Source: Symsagittifera roscoffensis (Eukaryota; Xenacoelomorpha; Acoela; Convolutidae). From it: 60,000 nt of DNA. How positions within the stretch are numbered: the stretch's first letter is position 1; each line of letters opens with the position of its first letter. The DNA lies in contig NC_087068.1 of the NCBI RefSeq assembly GCF_963678635.1, positions 47,695,785-47,755,784 of the forward strand, written 5' to 3'. Both the position numbers and the translations under genes were made by a program. Under the pieces are notes generated by a model. The model did not search any database. It was given only the letters and a program-made list of their open reading frames with translations, and was not told the origin of the DNA. Below are positions 21,271-33,000 of this stretch, piece after piece.

Positions 21271-21747
21271 ATGCTTGTAACTACCCGACAGCCCGACGAA
21301 TACTATCAACTTAAGATTTCGAAAGTTTTTCGAAAGTCTGCATCAGTCATCAAACCCTTCAACTTTGACAGAGACCCCGAATCATGGATGGATTGGATTG
21401 GAATCTACAACGCCACAAAAGACAACACCGATATGTCAGATTCTGAAAAATTAACCCACTTTCAACGATTTGTTTCCGGAGACGCTAAATCCCTAATCCG
21501 TGGATACGGATGTATCGGATCAATGTACGACTCGGCCCTCCGGCGATTGCATTCAGAATTCGGAAACCCAACGAAAATAATGACTTCATTTCTGAAGCGA
21601 CTCGAAAACTTCAACTTCAACAGTCCGTCACTCAGATATCGAAGAAGCTACAAAGACCTGGCCAACTTCCTGAGAACAAATGATGGATATTTTCACCACT
21701 ATGGATTTCCTGCACTCGATGACCAATGTTCACACAGTTTTGGGTAA
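21271..21747 (+). pseudogene. Pao Gag DUF1759-like segment, unit 2, complete
   Basis: This 158-residue frame reads KPFNFDRDPESWMDWIGIYN, DSEKLTHFQRFVSGDAKSLI, MYDSALRRLHSEFGNPTKI and goes on to FLKRLENFNFNSPSLRYRRS, beyond the point where unit 1 is cut. This confirms that unit 1 is truncated mid-domain. The domain is part of Gag and contributes to particle assembly in the family. Confidence 0.8.
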
Positions 21748-22940
21748 ACTACCTACTCCCTGCCGACTTGAATGAAATCGCTTCACCCTGCAGCATCACA
21801 TTCAACAGCCACCGCTCTTGGACCTCAGCGAATGGTTCAGTGACTACGCCGAAGCTTGCAGGGATCTGCCAACAGATCAGTCAGCTCACACCAACGCCAG
21901 AAAATCAGCCAGCCGACCGAACTTCAACCCTCCTCGACAGTCATCCAGAAAATCACGATCAAAAACGCAGATAGATATTTGCCCTGAACAACCAAAATTG
22001 TCAATACCTTGGGAAATGCCACCATTTTCTAGCTTTGACTGTAGACCAGCGACTCCAAAACGCAAGTAATCTTCATCTTTGACTCAACTGCCTCAGCTCT
22101 CACCAGCTTGCCGAATGCCAATCTAATCAAACTTACCAATCAGACGAGAAGCACTCACTGCAACAAGAAGAACTACACTTTATTGCACAAAGACTACAAC
22201 TCAATCAGTTCAAAAGCGCACTCGACAGCCTACAGGAAGAAGAACGATGACTCGACAAATTGTTCTTCCAGCAATCGGAAAGGGAAATCATCCTGCCACA
22301 TACCGACACTACCGATAACCATATCGTTTGGAAGCAAAGTTGTACATGCCTAGGCCATGCTCGACTGTGCCAGCAAACTGGCTTAGGTTAAATTTTCAGT
22401 AGCCCTACGACTGAAACCAGATATCAAATTTACAGCGAGGCTTCAACTGAACGAAGCCCTCACCTCTTCTGACACAGCAGCCGCCAAAATGAGCATATGA
22501 GTTGGAAGCTACAACGACCCAAACCAGCCATACTAACTAGACGACATTGACGTTATTAAGGTTGGGAAACTCCCGGACTTCATTTCAGCCCTAGTTAACA
22601 GCATATGCCAAAGGAACAAACATCTCAGGTATATCCACATTGCCCAGTTAAGAACGAATGACATTGAGATCATCATTGGATGCGACTTCGCCCGCCCTGT
22701 CACACCAACAGAAGTTGTACAATCACAGGCTAATGTAGCCCTTTGGTTGATGTCTATGTGGTTGAGACAGCGCAGCAAAACCCGACGACATCAACATAAC
22801 GAACTTCATAGACGACAATCAATTGTTTCGCCATGTTGCCGAGTGGATAAAACTCGACGCCGAATGAGTTTTATCGGACAAACAAATTTGTCACGTGACG
22901 ACAAAGACGCTCTCTAAACCTTAGAAACAACAAATCGCCT
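21748..22940 (+). pseudogene. Pao Gag C-terminus and aspartic protease region, decayed
   Basis: Short interrupted frames. Around 22645-22770 the plus strand reads NDIEIIIGCDFARPVTPTEV, which resembles the end of the DUF1758 protease (..D.LIG.D......). Before it a frame with KLPDFISALVNSICQRNKHL fits the middle of the same domain. No intact protease active site was located. Expected role: processing of the polyprotein. Confidence 0.5.
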
Positions 22941-24012
22941 CCTCGATGATGGACATTACCAGATTGGACTACTATGGTAGAAGAATCGACATCTACAAAA
23001 CAACTACTGGCTTGCAAAAAAGCAAATACGAAGCAACCCAGAACTTCATAGCGAATAGGAGACCATCACGACCGACTTACGCAAAGGATTCATCAAGCAA
23101 GTCAACAGCAACGACAACGACAACGAAGATTGTTGGTGCCTGCCTCACCGCCCATTAACAAACGCCAACAAACCCGGCAAATTACACCGAGTACTCAATG
23201 CATCTAGCAGCAGCTTACTCACCGGACCGGACCTTCTCTGCAACCTCACAGGAATCATCATGCGAATTCGCGAGGACCAAATTGCCATTTCAGTCGACAT
23301 TGAAGCAATGTTCATGCAGGTACTCGTGACACCAGCAGATTAGCCTTACCTACGTTTTCTGTGAAAAGAGGACAACCAGAACATCATCAAATACCAGTAC
23401 ACGCGAAACATATTTGGAGCAACCGACTCTCCTTGTGTCGCTTGCTGCGCAACCAGACGATGCGCAAAGGACAACGATGACAAATATCCCGACTTAGTTC
23501 CAATAAGCGAACGGAACCCTTCTATTGACGATCTCTACGAAGCCGTTTCTACGACCGAAGAAGCCATCAGACTGAAATCCGATCTCCAGCACCTGTTTAG
23601 TTTCGGTGGATTCAATTTGACAAAATGGACCTCCAACTCTACACAATTCCTTCAAAGCGTTGAAAAAGAACGCCTCGCAGATAAAAACAGCCGCAAAGTT
23701 GACGCCAGACCATTGCAAAGACTTCTTGGAGTCAAATGGAAGCCTGACTCAGATCAGTTTTTGGCGGAAGCAAAGAAATTTCAGACACTTAGGAAAAAGG
23801 ACATTACGCAATGGAAACTCCTCAAGTTCGCCTCCTCACTATTTTACCCACTTGGAATCACCATGCCCTTAACAATTCGCCTCCGACAGAGCCTACAACT
23901 CGACTGGACCTCAGGACCTCAAAGGGACAAAGCCCTCGACTTGACAATTTTGTCTGACCTCATCGACTGGATCGACGAAATCAAATACGTCAACAACGTG
24001 GATCTACCTTGA
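22941..24012 (+). pseudogene. Pao reverse transcriptase, interrupted
   Basis: Pieces in order: KPGKLHRVLNASSSSLLTGP and LTGIIMRIREDQIAISVDIE (motif A region, SVDIEAMF), a stop near 23341-23343, then YTRNIFGATDSPCVACCATR, RNPSIDDLYEAVSTTEEAI (the xxDD catalytic box, here SIDD) and LFSFGGFNLTKWTSNSTQF. The GGF.L.KW.SN block is characteristic of BEL/Pao RT. The frame 23617-24012 continues through RLLGVKWKPDSDQF and LLKFASSLFYPLGITMPLTI into the connection. Not functional because of stops. Confidence 0.8.
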
Positions 24013-24030
24013 ACGTACTTCCGACCACAA

Positions 24031-24819
24031 ATGAAAGCAACCGACATTCAACTGCACGTGTTCAGCGACGCCTCAGATTTTGCCCTTGCATCCGTTGCAT
24101 ACCTAAGGATCGCTTACAACTACAACACAGTGGACATTAAGTTTGTAATGGGAAAAGCCCGAGTATCACCCATCAAAAGAATGACTATTTCGAATCTGGA
24201 ACTTCAAGCTGCTACCAACGGAGCCAAACTAAACAAGTTTGTGAAAAAACTGCACAAAATCGCAATCAACAGCTTGACACTTTGGACTGATAGCACAACA
24301 GTTATTCACTGGATCAACACGCCCAATCAACGCCACCGGATCTTCTTTGCCAACCGCCTTAGCCCCATACTGGACACCACTTCGCACTTGGATAGGAGAT
24401 ACGTGCCCAGCGTAATCTACCCGGCCGACAACGCCACCCGTGGATATAGAGCTTCAAACATGACTGCATCCTCCCGATGGATCACAAGACCAGCCTTCCT
24501 ACTCTCACCTAGCACAGACTGGACTACTCAACCGATCTTGCAGCAAACGACTACTGTACTTACGCCAGACGACACACCGGTGCAGCCGTCACCAATCATT
24601 AACTTTTTTACTCGCTACACCAATGCGACGAAATCCCTCAAAGTGACAGCTTATGTTGTTCTCTTCGTGGAGAACCTCAAGAGAAAGACTTGTAGCTCTC
24701 TCTCTGTGCAGCACCTAGCAAATGGTTTTGCTTTCATCATCAAGCAGACTCAACGACAGGATTTCCCCAAGAAATTTCGTTGCCTGACAAAGAAGACACA
24801 AATTCCTGCCCGCAGCTGA
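24031..24819 (+). pseudogene. Pao RNase H domain
   Basis: A 262-residue frame: LHVFSDASDFALASVAYLRI (Asp13), FVMGKARVSPIKRMTISNLE (Glu57) and LTLWTDSTTVIHWIN (Asp87), the acidic catalytic residues of Pao-type RNase H. It then continues to FFANRLSPILDT and a DNATRG-like stretch that normally reads P.DxxTRG. It is separated from RT by a stop near 24010. Degrades RNA in RNA-DNA hybrids in the family. Confidence 0.8.
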
Positions 24820-25632
24820 CTCCAGTCCCTTTGCCCCTTCATCGTTGATTTTGGATTAGTTCGCATCAAAGGACGCCTTAGCAAAGCCCCGCAACTTTTA
24901 TCAAGCCGACATCCCGTAATTCTAAATTGAGATAGCAACCCAATACAGCTCTTTATGCAGCAGATACACGACAGCAACGCCCATTGTGGAATTGAACAAA
25001 ATCGCAGCATTTTACAACAGGACTTTTGGATCCTTCTATCACGCAAGCACCTGAAAAGGATCATCCGACAAAGCATACCATGCCGCCCCATACGACAAGA
25101 ACCCTTCAACCCTCAAACGACCGAACTAACAGTAGCACGACTGCCTTCGCCTGACAGTGCCATCCCTTTCCAATCGACTGGAATCGAATTTTTGGATTCT
25201 TTGCCACACGCAATGATGGCAAATTTAGCAAGCGAAATGTTCTCTTCTTCGCCTACCTAGTGACACGCGCCGTTCACTCTGAAAATTGCCATAAAACTGA
25301 TGCAGACTCAACTCTGCAAGCCCTGTGCCGGCTCATAGCTCAACTCGGAAAACCTAACCTGATCTTTTGAATAACGAAATAACGAAATGCAACAGAGCCT
25401 CACTGACTTACAACAAAACGACCACTTCAAAGATCAATGTCAACTGACTGGAATCACGTGGAAATTCAAATCTCCTGCCGCCCCTCATTTTGGTGGTTTT
25501 TGGGAAAGATTAATCAAGCCTTTCAAAGACGCGTTTTACGAAGTTATTGGAACTAGGATCCTAGGCGACGAACTTTGCCGTAATGAACTCAAGACCACTG
25601 ATAACCGTCTACTAAGATCCTACCGACACTGA
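24820..25632 (+). pseudogene. Pao integrase, catalytic core disrupted
   Basis: The zinc-binding start is visible at 24955-25090 (DSNAHCGIEQNRSILQQDFW, then RQSIPCRP). The core continues in shifted frames: AYLVTRAVHSENCH, LQALCRLIAQLGKPNLIF. The second catalytic Asp block (normally SDNGTNF) is replaced by stops at about 25365-25385. The third block is intact at 25387-25632 (SPAAPHFGGFWERLIKPFKD, with the Glu). Cannot catalyse integration. Confidence 0.75.
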
Positions 25633-25636
25633 AGCC

Positions 25637-26032
25637 TTGACTCCGAACCACATTCTACTAGGACGTACTTCAACAACTTTGCTTCCTGGTTTGTTTTTAC
25701 CTCGCACCCTCAATCAAAGGAAAACTTGGAAACAAGCTCAAGTTCTGACCCAACAATTCTGGAACCGCTACTTGAAAGAATACCTGCCAACACTGACTAC
25801 GCGGACTAAGTGGACACAGCCAACTCAAAACATCCAAACTGGAGATTTAGTTTGGCTAGTAGAAGATCTGACACCTCGCGGTCTTTGGCCCCTGGGGCGG
25901 GTACTACGTACTTCTCCCGGATCGGACGGAATTTTTCACTCATGCGAAATTCAGCCAAATTATGGACTCCTGACTCGACCAGCCATTAAACTTTCTCAAA
26001 TTTTGGAAGAAGATACAACACGAACTGTCTGA
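25637..26032 (+). pseudogene. Pao DUF5641-type C-terminal domain
   Basis: A 131-residue frame with LTPNHILLGRTST-like start (TPNHILLGR), FWNRYLKEYLPTLTTRTKW, IQTGDLVWLVEDLTPRGLWP and LGRVLRTSPGSDG, closing with TRPAIKLSQILEED. This is the conserved C-terminal domain that follows integrase in BEL/Pao elements. The upstream part is cut by a stop near 25630. Confidence 0.85.
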
Positions 26033-26144
26033 CTGACTACTATGACAACTAAGCCACAACACATTCCAGAAACTTCGACAATTATCAGGACACTACTACG
26101 AAACCAAATTTTATTTGCAACCTGCAAATGAGCCCGGCCATATA

Positions 26145-26433
26145 ACGCCATTAGCACACGAAATGAAAACTTAGTAAAATCACAATATCAAGTCAACTTC
26201 TAACTTTAAAATTAAAAACGCAAGGCAACTAACTTGGCTAAATTAAAATAACAAAATGACTTCAAATTAAAAACTAAGTATTTCAAATGTCACCTTTTTT
26301 CTAAATGTTCTTATTTCTTGTTTCTTCTGTTTCTCTAGTTATTTCATAATTGTCCCCTTCTAGATATCTTAACATTTTCGTTCACCTACTAGTCTTAGTG
26401 TTGTTGCCAGGTACGTGCATAAAGACGGGGACA
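26145..26433 (+). repeat. Pao 3' LTR (copy 3)
   Basis: ACGCCATTAGCACACGAAAT to TAAAGACGGGGACA. More diverged from copies 1 and 2 than they are from each other. It starts about 110 bp after the last coding frame with no clear polypurine tract, so its 5' end may have been lost. Confidence 0.75.
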
Positions 26434-26904
26434 ATTAAAATTAATATTAAAAACGTTTTTCTGTCATTTCTATCAATAATAGTACCCAAATTGAAATGTT
26501 CTTGTGACATCTCTATAAAATTTACTTGACACGTGGCATACAAACTACGATGTTGAAAACTTGTACTTTTAAGTGAGATCTTGTACTTTTAAGTGAGAAC
26601 GTCTTTGAGACATCTTTGAGTCTGCAGTCAAAGAGGTCGTTGTTAACCTACCTTGTTTTGGCCGTGACCCTCGAAATCTCAATAAATTAATCATTTCAGC
26701 TGCGATGATCGAACCTATCGAACCTATTCAACATAAACCGAAAATGTCCAAATCGTCAAATCAATGATAATCAGAAGAATGTAGGGTTGAGTGGTCAGAT
26801 CTAGCTAAAAGCAATTTTTCTTTCAGAGCTTTCAATTATGTAGTTTCAGAGCTTTCAATTAAGTAAAATTTATGAAAAGGTAGTCATATGGGCAACTGTT
26901 TAAA
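26434..26904. other. Intergenic stretch with two small direct repeats
   Basis: A doubled CTTGTACTTTTAAGTGAGA near 26563-26600 and a doubled TTTCAGAGCTTTCAATTA near 26823-26863. No gene seen. This is the 3' flank of the sulfotransferase gene. Confidence 0.5.
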
Positions 26905-27030
26905 TCAGATGAACTTCTTTACAATCTCATCATTACCGAATGTTTCCATTGTCAAGTCGTCGAACTTCTCTTGAAAACCTGTAGGTAAATGCTCCTTCCA
27001 TCTCTCAGCTTGTCCTTTGTTCACCAGATC
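26905..27030 (-). CDS. Sulfotransferase last exon
   Basis: 42 codons: DLVNKGQAERWKEHLPTGF, then QEKFDDLTMETFGNDEIVKK and a TGA stop (26907-26905 on the minus strand). It matches the C-terminal KG..(G)DWKN.FT....E.FD region of SULT enzymes. The acceptor is AAAAG ending at 27031. The second Gly of the usual loop is replaced by Glu. Confidence 0.75.
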   Translation of the reverse strand, partial: DLVNKGQAERWKEHLPTGFQEKFDDLTMETFGNDEIVKKFI

Positions 27031-30000
27031 CTTTTGAAGGGAAGCTCATTTAGCCTAATAAATTACCCTTTAAGATTTATTGCAGTTTCTCAAAGAATTA
27101 ACGCGGAGCCGTCTCCCTACTTTGAGTTCTATTTGAGTTAGTTTTTGTTATAGTTCCGACTTGCAAGTTTTTTTAATCCGACCAGTTTCCAAAAGAACAA
27201 TTTCTGAGTGTGGGGATTGTTCCTTGGATCTTTGTGATCACATTTGTGGGGTGGGGAGGGGGATCATTACTTTATGTACCTGAATCTACGATACTTGCAC
27301 GTACAACTCAAAACTTTAACATACTCAATATTGACAGCCCAAAACTCATAGTTTTCCAATATTTCATTTACCGCAAACTTTTCGAGACCAGTTAAAGGGC
27401 AGTCGCAATAATCAGGGCTTTGCACTGATATATGCGAGCAGACTTGTTCCTTTTTATTCTATTCAACTCCAACCCGTATAGTTTTTTAGATAAACTTGTG
27501 AAAAATGAGAATACTTTAAAAGACAGGAGGGATCTTTCCTCCGACGCAGGCACGGATCTCGGGTGTTGTTTGGGTTTGAAAAACGAGCCCCTCCCCTCAC
27601 ACACACACACCATCACCACCAGAAATGGTTTTCTAATTTCTGCTAGGCTAATTTAGGTTAATTAAACGGTCTTTCCTTCACAATCGGTCGATTATTTTCC
27701 ATGCGGTCTTTCACCGAATTGAGAGAAGTCAATGATTTTAAGTTAGTGACGTCATCATCTGACATGGCCTGCAGGTCGAGAAATTTTTCGATTCTGCGAA
27801 CAGTCTCTTCGAAGCGATCTATGACATCTTCGTAGTGGATTATCAAGTGTGAATCTGGATGTTCTCTAAATAAAAGAAAAAACACTGGAAGGAGAAAATG
27901 GGAAGACAATGTCTAGTTAAAAGCCAAAACGGCTCATTTTGAAATTAATTTTATATACGCGATACTTTGATTGTTTTGTAACCCCTAAATTCAAGAAAAA
28001 GTAATTTCCAAGCTTTAGATAACGATGTATTGCTATTTTTGAAATTAAACTCTCTGTTTAGCTATGTTTTTAACAAAAATATTGGGCGACAAAAATTAGG
28101 AGATTTGGTGTTTAGTATTTTTAACGATACATTAGGAACTTGGCAGAGTCATAAAGGGTTCTCTTCTGAAGCGTCAAGTCATGTCAAGGATAGCAAGTGA
28201 GGAGGAGCTCTCATTTGACCTCTAGCTTCAGGTCTACAATAGCTTGACCAATTTCGGCTGTAATAGTGGTACCACGTGAAAGTTGGCGCAAAAAAGGTCT
28301 TGAGTCGCAAAAAAAGCTTCGATCAGCAAAATAACTGACTCTAGAATATGGGGAAATAAAGCAAATTGGCAATGCTTAGACAAGCCTGATAAACTTTCAT
28401 GATAGTTTCTTATAGATCCTCTGCGAATTGCAGAAGCATAATTGATCCGACTTTTGAAGAAAATTTTGGCAGAAATTTTTCATATCATCTGAGAGAAATT
28501 TTTATCATAAGCTCAAATTGGAAAAGATATTTCAACTGTGATCTCTTCTATAAAGTTACGGGCGATTGAATTTGCTTATTTGCCCAATTTGGGATAATTA
28601 AAATGCGATATAGTAACACATTAGCAAGCGTAAGACTTATAACACTCGTGAGAAGCAAAATAATGCATTCCAAACTAAATTGAGGCCAGCAATTTAATCA
28701 TATTATCACATTAAGAGGCGTTAAACGCATCCTTGGTTTTTTACATAGCGTGTGGGAGGAATAAAAATCAGGAAAAAATGAAAAAAAAATCCGAATTTTT
28801 TCTCAATTATCTGGTCAATTATTCAAACAACAAAAAACTTCCAATTGGCTTAAGTGCAGTCGGAACGGAACATTCAGGGCTTTGTCTTGATACACATGCA
28901 GTCTTGTTTTCATTGTGTTCGAATTTTTTTCAAATGGGTAACTTTGCGAGATCGAGTTTTGGCCGCTGTAATGAGCTCAGGATTCTCTCGTTAGATTTTG
29001 TCCTTCTTGTCTTTAATTTAATCTTTTTTTTTATTTTGAGGAACAAAAAATTGTGAAAATGATAACATGTTGGATTATCATGTTCAATTGAATTATGAAA
29101 AAGTCAGTGCACAAACAAAAAAAACTGCTCGTTTTAGGATGAATCAAGAATACTCTGAAGTTCTTTATCTTTATCGTGTTGTTTTCAGTAAAAAATATTG
29201 TGGTTTGAAAGCGTGAAAAAAGACAATTTTAATATAAAACACTTGACTCTATTTAAAGTTTTGACAAACCCTCTCCTCCAAAGCAGTTTAAAGAACAAAA
29301 TGATCAGTATGCGTCAAACTGGCGGCGTCCCTCATGATGGAGGGACCGGTTGTTGGAACTATATTTTCACCTTTTTTCCGCCTATCAGAATCGAGTATTC
29401 AAAAATCTCACAGATTTCGCAAACTTTTCAAGCAAAACAAGCGAATAAATCCGAGCCATTGAAATTTTTTTGACCAAAAACAAAGTGAGTAGATTCTTGA
29501 AACTTCAAAAACCGAAGTCTAAATAAAAATAAAAGTTAAAACGAAAAAATTGTTGTTCATACGCACAAATTCTACAGAAAAACCTTGCTGTGCCACTATA
29601 ATTCATTGTCTGTTGATGAAGACTTAGGTTAGGTGCAAAGTTTGAGTAGCCAAATGGAGCGTCTAAAAATTCTGATTGGCTTAAGTATTCTTTCATGCGG
29701 TAACTCTATCATCAGATTACCCCCGTCAAATTACTCTGTATTGGAACCAATAAGCTCGCCTGTGAACCAATAAGCTCACCGAGCAATAAGCTCGCCCGTG
29801 AAAAATTGCTTGTGTATCAGAGCGAAGCTTCAGTGTTCAGACTGCATTTTAAGGCCAATTTAAAAGTTTTTCGGATGAAAAAATGACAAAATAATCGGAC
29901 AAAAATTTAAAAAAAGTTCTAGTGTTTTAATAAATCGAGCAAATAATTTGCCTCAATTCAATCTGAAACGCATTAATCCGGTGTTTTTTACTAGCACTGT

Positions 30001-33000
30001 TTAAGTCATAGCTTTGGACTAATTTATGCGCGCTTTGAAGTTTTTATTCATAATGATAAAAACGTAAAACAAATTATTTATGCGTGGCAAAGTATCCCGC
30101 ACAAAAACACTGTTCCGAATTGAATTGAGGCTAGCCAATCGTTCGGATTAACTTCGTACAACTCAAATTTTCAAAACGGACCTTTAGTTTTGTCCAAAAT
30201 TCATAGTTTTTTAAAAAATTTTCCTTCTTTTCGAGGCCAAACTGAGCACTGGATAGGCGCACAATTTTCTATCTGTATGTTCCTGGATTCTAGAAACAAA
30301 TATTTAAACACGTTGAAATTTTGTCGGAACGATCGAAGAAAAAGAAAGAGCAAAAGAAGAACAAATGGAGCGTCTTTGTGGCGGAATCCGCTTACATTTC
30401 CCAAAAAGCACAGTTGTCCTTTTAATATTTTCCCAAAAACTATTCGATATGTATTAAGGGCACTCGGAACATTCAGTGCTTTGTCTTGATACACATGCAG
30501 TCTTGTTTTCATTGTGTTCGAATTTTTTTCAAATGGGTAACTTTGCGAGATCGAGTTTTGGCCGCTGTAATGAGCTCAGGATTCTCTCGTTAGATTTTGT
30601 CCTTCTTGTCTTTATTTTAATCTTTTTTTTTTATTTTGAGGAACAAAAAATTGTGAAAATGATAACATGTTGGATTATCATGTTCAATTGAATTATGAAA
30701 AAGTCAGTGCACAAACAAAAAAAACTGCTCGTTTTAGGATGAATCAAGAATACTCTGAAGTTCTTTATCTTTATCGTGTTGTTTTCAGTAAAAAATATTG
30801 TAGTTTGAAAGCGTGAAAAAAGACAATTTTAATATAAAACACTTGACTCTATTTAAAGTTTTGACAAACCCTCTCCTCCAAAGCAGTTTAAAGAACAAAA
30901 TGATCAGTATGCGTCAAACTGGCGGCGTCCCTCATGATGGAGGGACCGGTTGTTGGAACTATATTTTCACCTTTTTTCCGCCTATCAGAATCGAGTATTC
31001 AAAAATCTCACAGATTTCGCAAACTTTTCAAGCAAAACAAGCGAATAAATCCGAGCCATTGAAATTTTTTTGACCAAAAAGAAAGTGGGTAGATTCTTGA
31101 AACTTTAAAAACCGAAGTCTAAATAAAAATAAAAGTTAAAACGAAAAAATTGTTGTTCATGCGCACAAATTCTACAGAAAAACCTTGCTGTGCCACTATA
31201 ATTCATTGTCTGTTGATGAAGACTTAGGTTAGGTGCAAAGTTTGAGTAGCCAAATGGAGCGTCTAAAAATTCTGATTGGCTTAAGTATTCTTTCATGCTG
31301 TAACTCTATCATCAGAAAACCCCCGTCAAATTACTCTGTATTGGAACCAATAAGCTCGCCTGTGAACCAATAAGCTCACCGAGCAATAAGCTCGCCCGTG
31401 AAAAATTGCTTGTGTATCAGAGCAAAGCTTCAGTGTTCAGACTGCATTTTAAGGCCAATTTAAAAGTTTTTCGGATGAAAAAATGACAAAATAATCGGAC
31501 AAAAATTTAACAAAAGTTCTAGTGTTTTAATAAATCGAGCAAATAATTTGCCTCAATTCAACCTGAAACGCATTAATCCGGTGTTTTTTACTAGCACTGT
31601 TTAAGTCATAGCTTTGGACTAATTTATGCGCGCTTTGAAGTTTTTATTCATAATGATAAAAATGTAAAATAAATTATTTATGCGTGGCAAAGTATCCCGC
31701 ACAAAAACACTGTTCCGAATTGAATTGAGGCTAGCCAATCGTTCGGATTAACTTCGTACAACTCAAATTTTCAAAACGGATCTTAAGTTTTGTCCAAAAT
31801 TTATAGTTTTTTTAAAATATTTCCTTCTTTTCGAGGCCAAACTGAGCACTGGATAGGCGCACAATTTTCTATCTGTATGTTCCTGGATTCTAGAAACAAA
31901 TATTTAAACACGTTGAAATTTTGTCGGAACGATCGAAGAAAAAGAAAGAGCAAAAGAAGAACAAAGGGAGCGTCTTTGTGGCGGAATCCGCTTACATTTC
32001 CCAAAAAGCACAGTTGGCCTTTTAATATTTTCCCAAAAACAATTCGATATGTATTAAGGGCACTCGGAACATTCAGGGCTTAGCCCTGTATACGAGCAGT
32101 CTTGTTATAAGTTTCATGGATATTGTTAACTAAAATGTTGTCTATATAATCGATTATCATGGCAATTTTAGACAAGGAACTGGAATTTGAGTCCGTTTTA
32201 GTTGATTGTTTTCGAAAAACAGAAACTCATTACAATCCATAATAATCTATTATAATCCTTTTTGTTTTCAATATAATGGATTATTTTTTGTACATAAAAT
32301 CCGTGAAAATTGATTAAATTTTGTAAGATTTGACTGTACTTTTTGCAACTTTCTGCAAAACTCGAACGAACGCGTTCATCCAGGGGCGGCCAATTTCTAG
32401 TAATTTTGAAGAGGCCAATATGTAGTAATTTTCCAAAAAATTCCCAAAAACTGTACTTTTGACCAGTTTTTTTCAAGAAATTACCCCCACTAAAAACTAA
32501 ACACCCCCACCAGGACAGGTAACTATGTAGTGCAAGTAAGCGTGGGAGATTAAAGCAATAGTACGTGAACTTTTATAAATTTTCATAAACGTGGTTGAAA
32601 TTTAGGAAAAGTTGAAATTGAGCCAGAGAAAAAATTAACTAACTTAAATTTAATAGTATTATAAAAAAGGAAAACAGAACACCGAAAGATTTTAGTTACT
32701 GAAATATAATCCATTATTATCGATTAAATTTGATTATTTTTCTACTGATATAAATTTTTGAAAATATGCCGAAAATAAACGCTTATAGTTGAGTACATTG
32801 CTTAAAAATAGCATCATTATAATCCATTTTCAATCAACTATAATCGATTACTTTTGTTTTTTTATAGAGACAGACAATGAAATTCCGAAATAATTGATTA
32901 TTAACCATGAAACTTAATAATAACAGACCGCACTTGTGCCAATTCGAATGAATTCTGTGCCAGATTATTTGCCCTTCAAAACTAGGCTGCTCGAATGCAG

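Larger units (their letters stand above)
18594..21598 (+). repeat. Pao tandem duplication, unit 2
   Basis: Second copy of 15400-18395. It starts in the T-run before CTAATATGGTTCGAATTACA and continues past 21598 into the rest of the element, so this unit is attached to the intact 3' part of Pao. Differences from unit 1 are scattered substitutions and small indels. Confidence 0.85.
18594..26433 (+). mobile_element. Degenerate BEL/Pao LTR retrotransposon
   Basis: Order: 5' LTR 19093-19379, Gag (DUF1759 type), protease (DUF1758 type), RT, Pao-type RNase H, integrase, DUF5641-type C-terminal domain, 3' LTR 26145-26433. This order and the DUF1759/DUF5641 ends are diagnostic of BEL/Pao. Many stops and frameshifts, and a damaged integrase core, make it non-autonomous. 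It lies between the FN3 gene fragments and the sulfotransferase gene. Confidence 0.9.
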
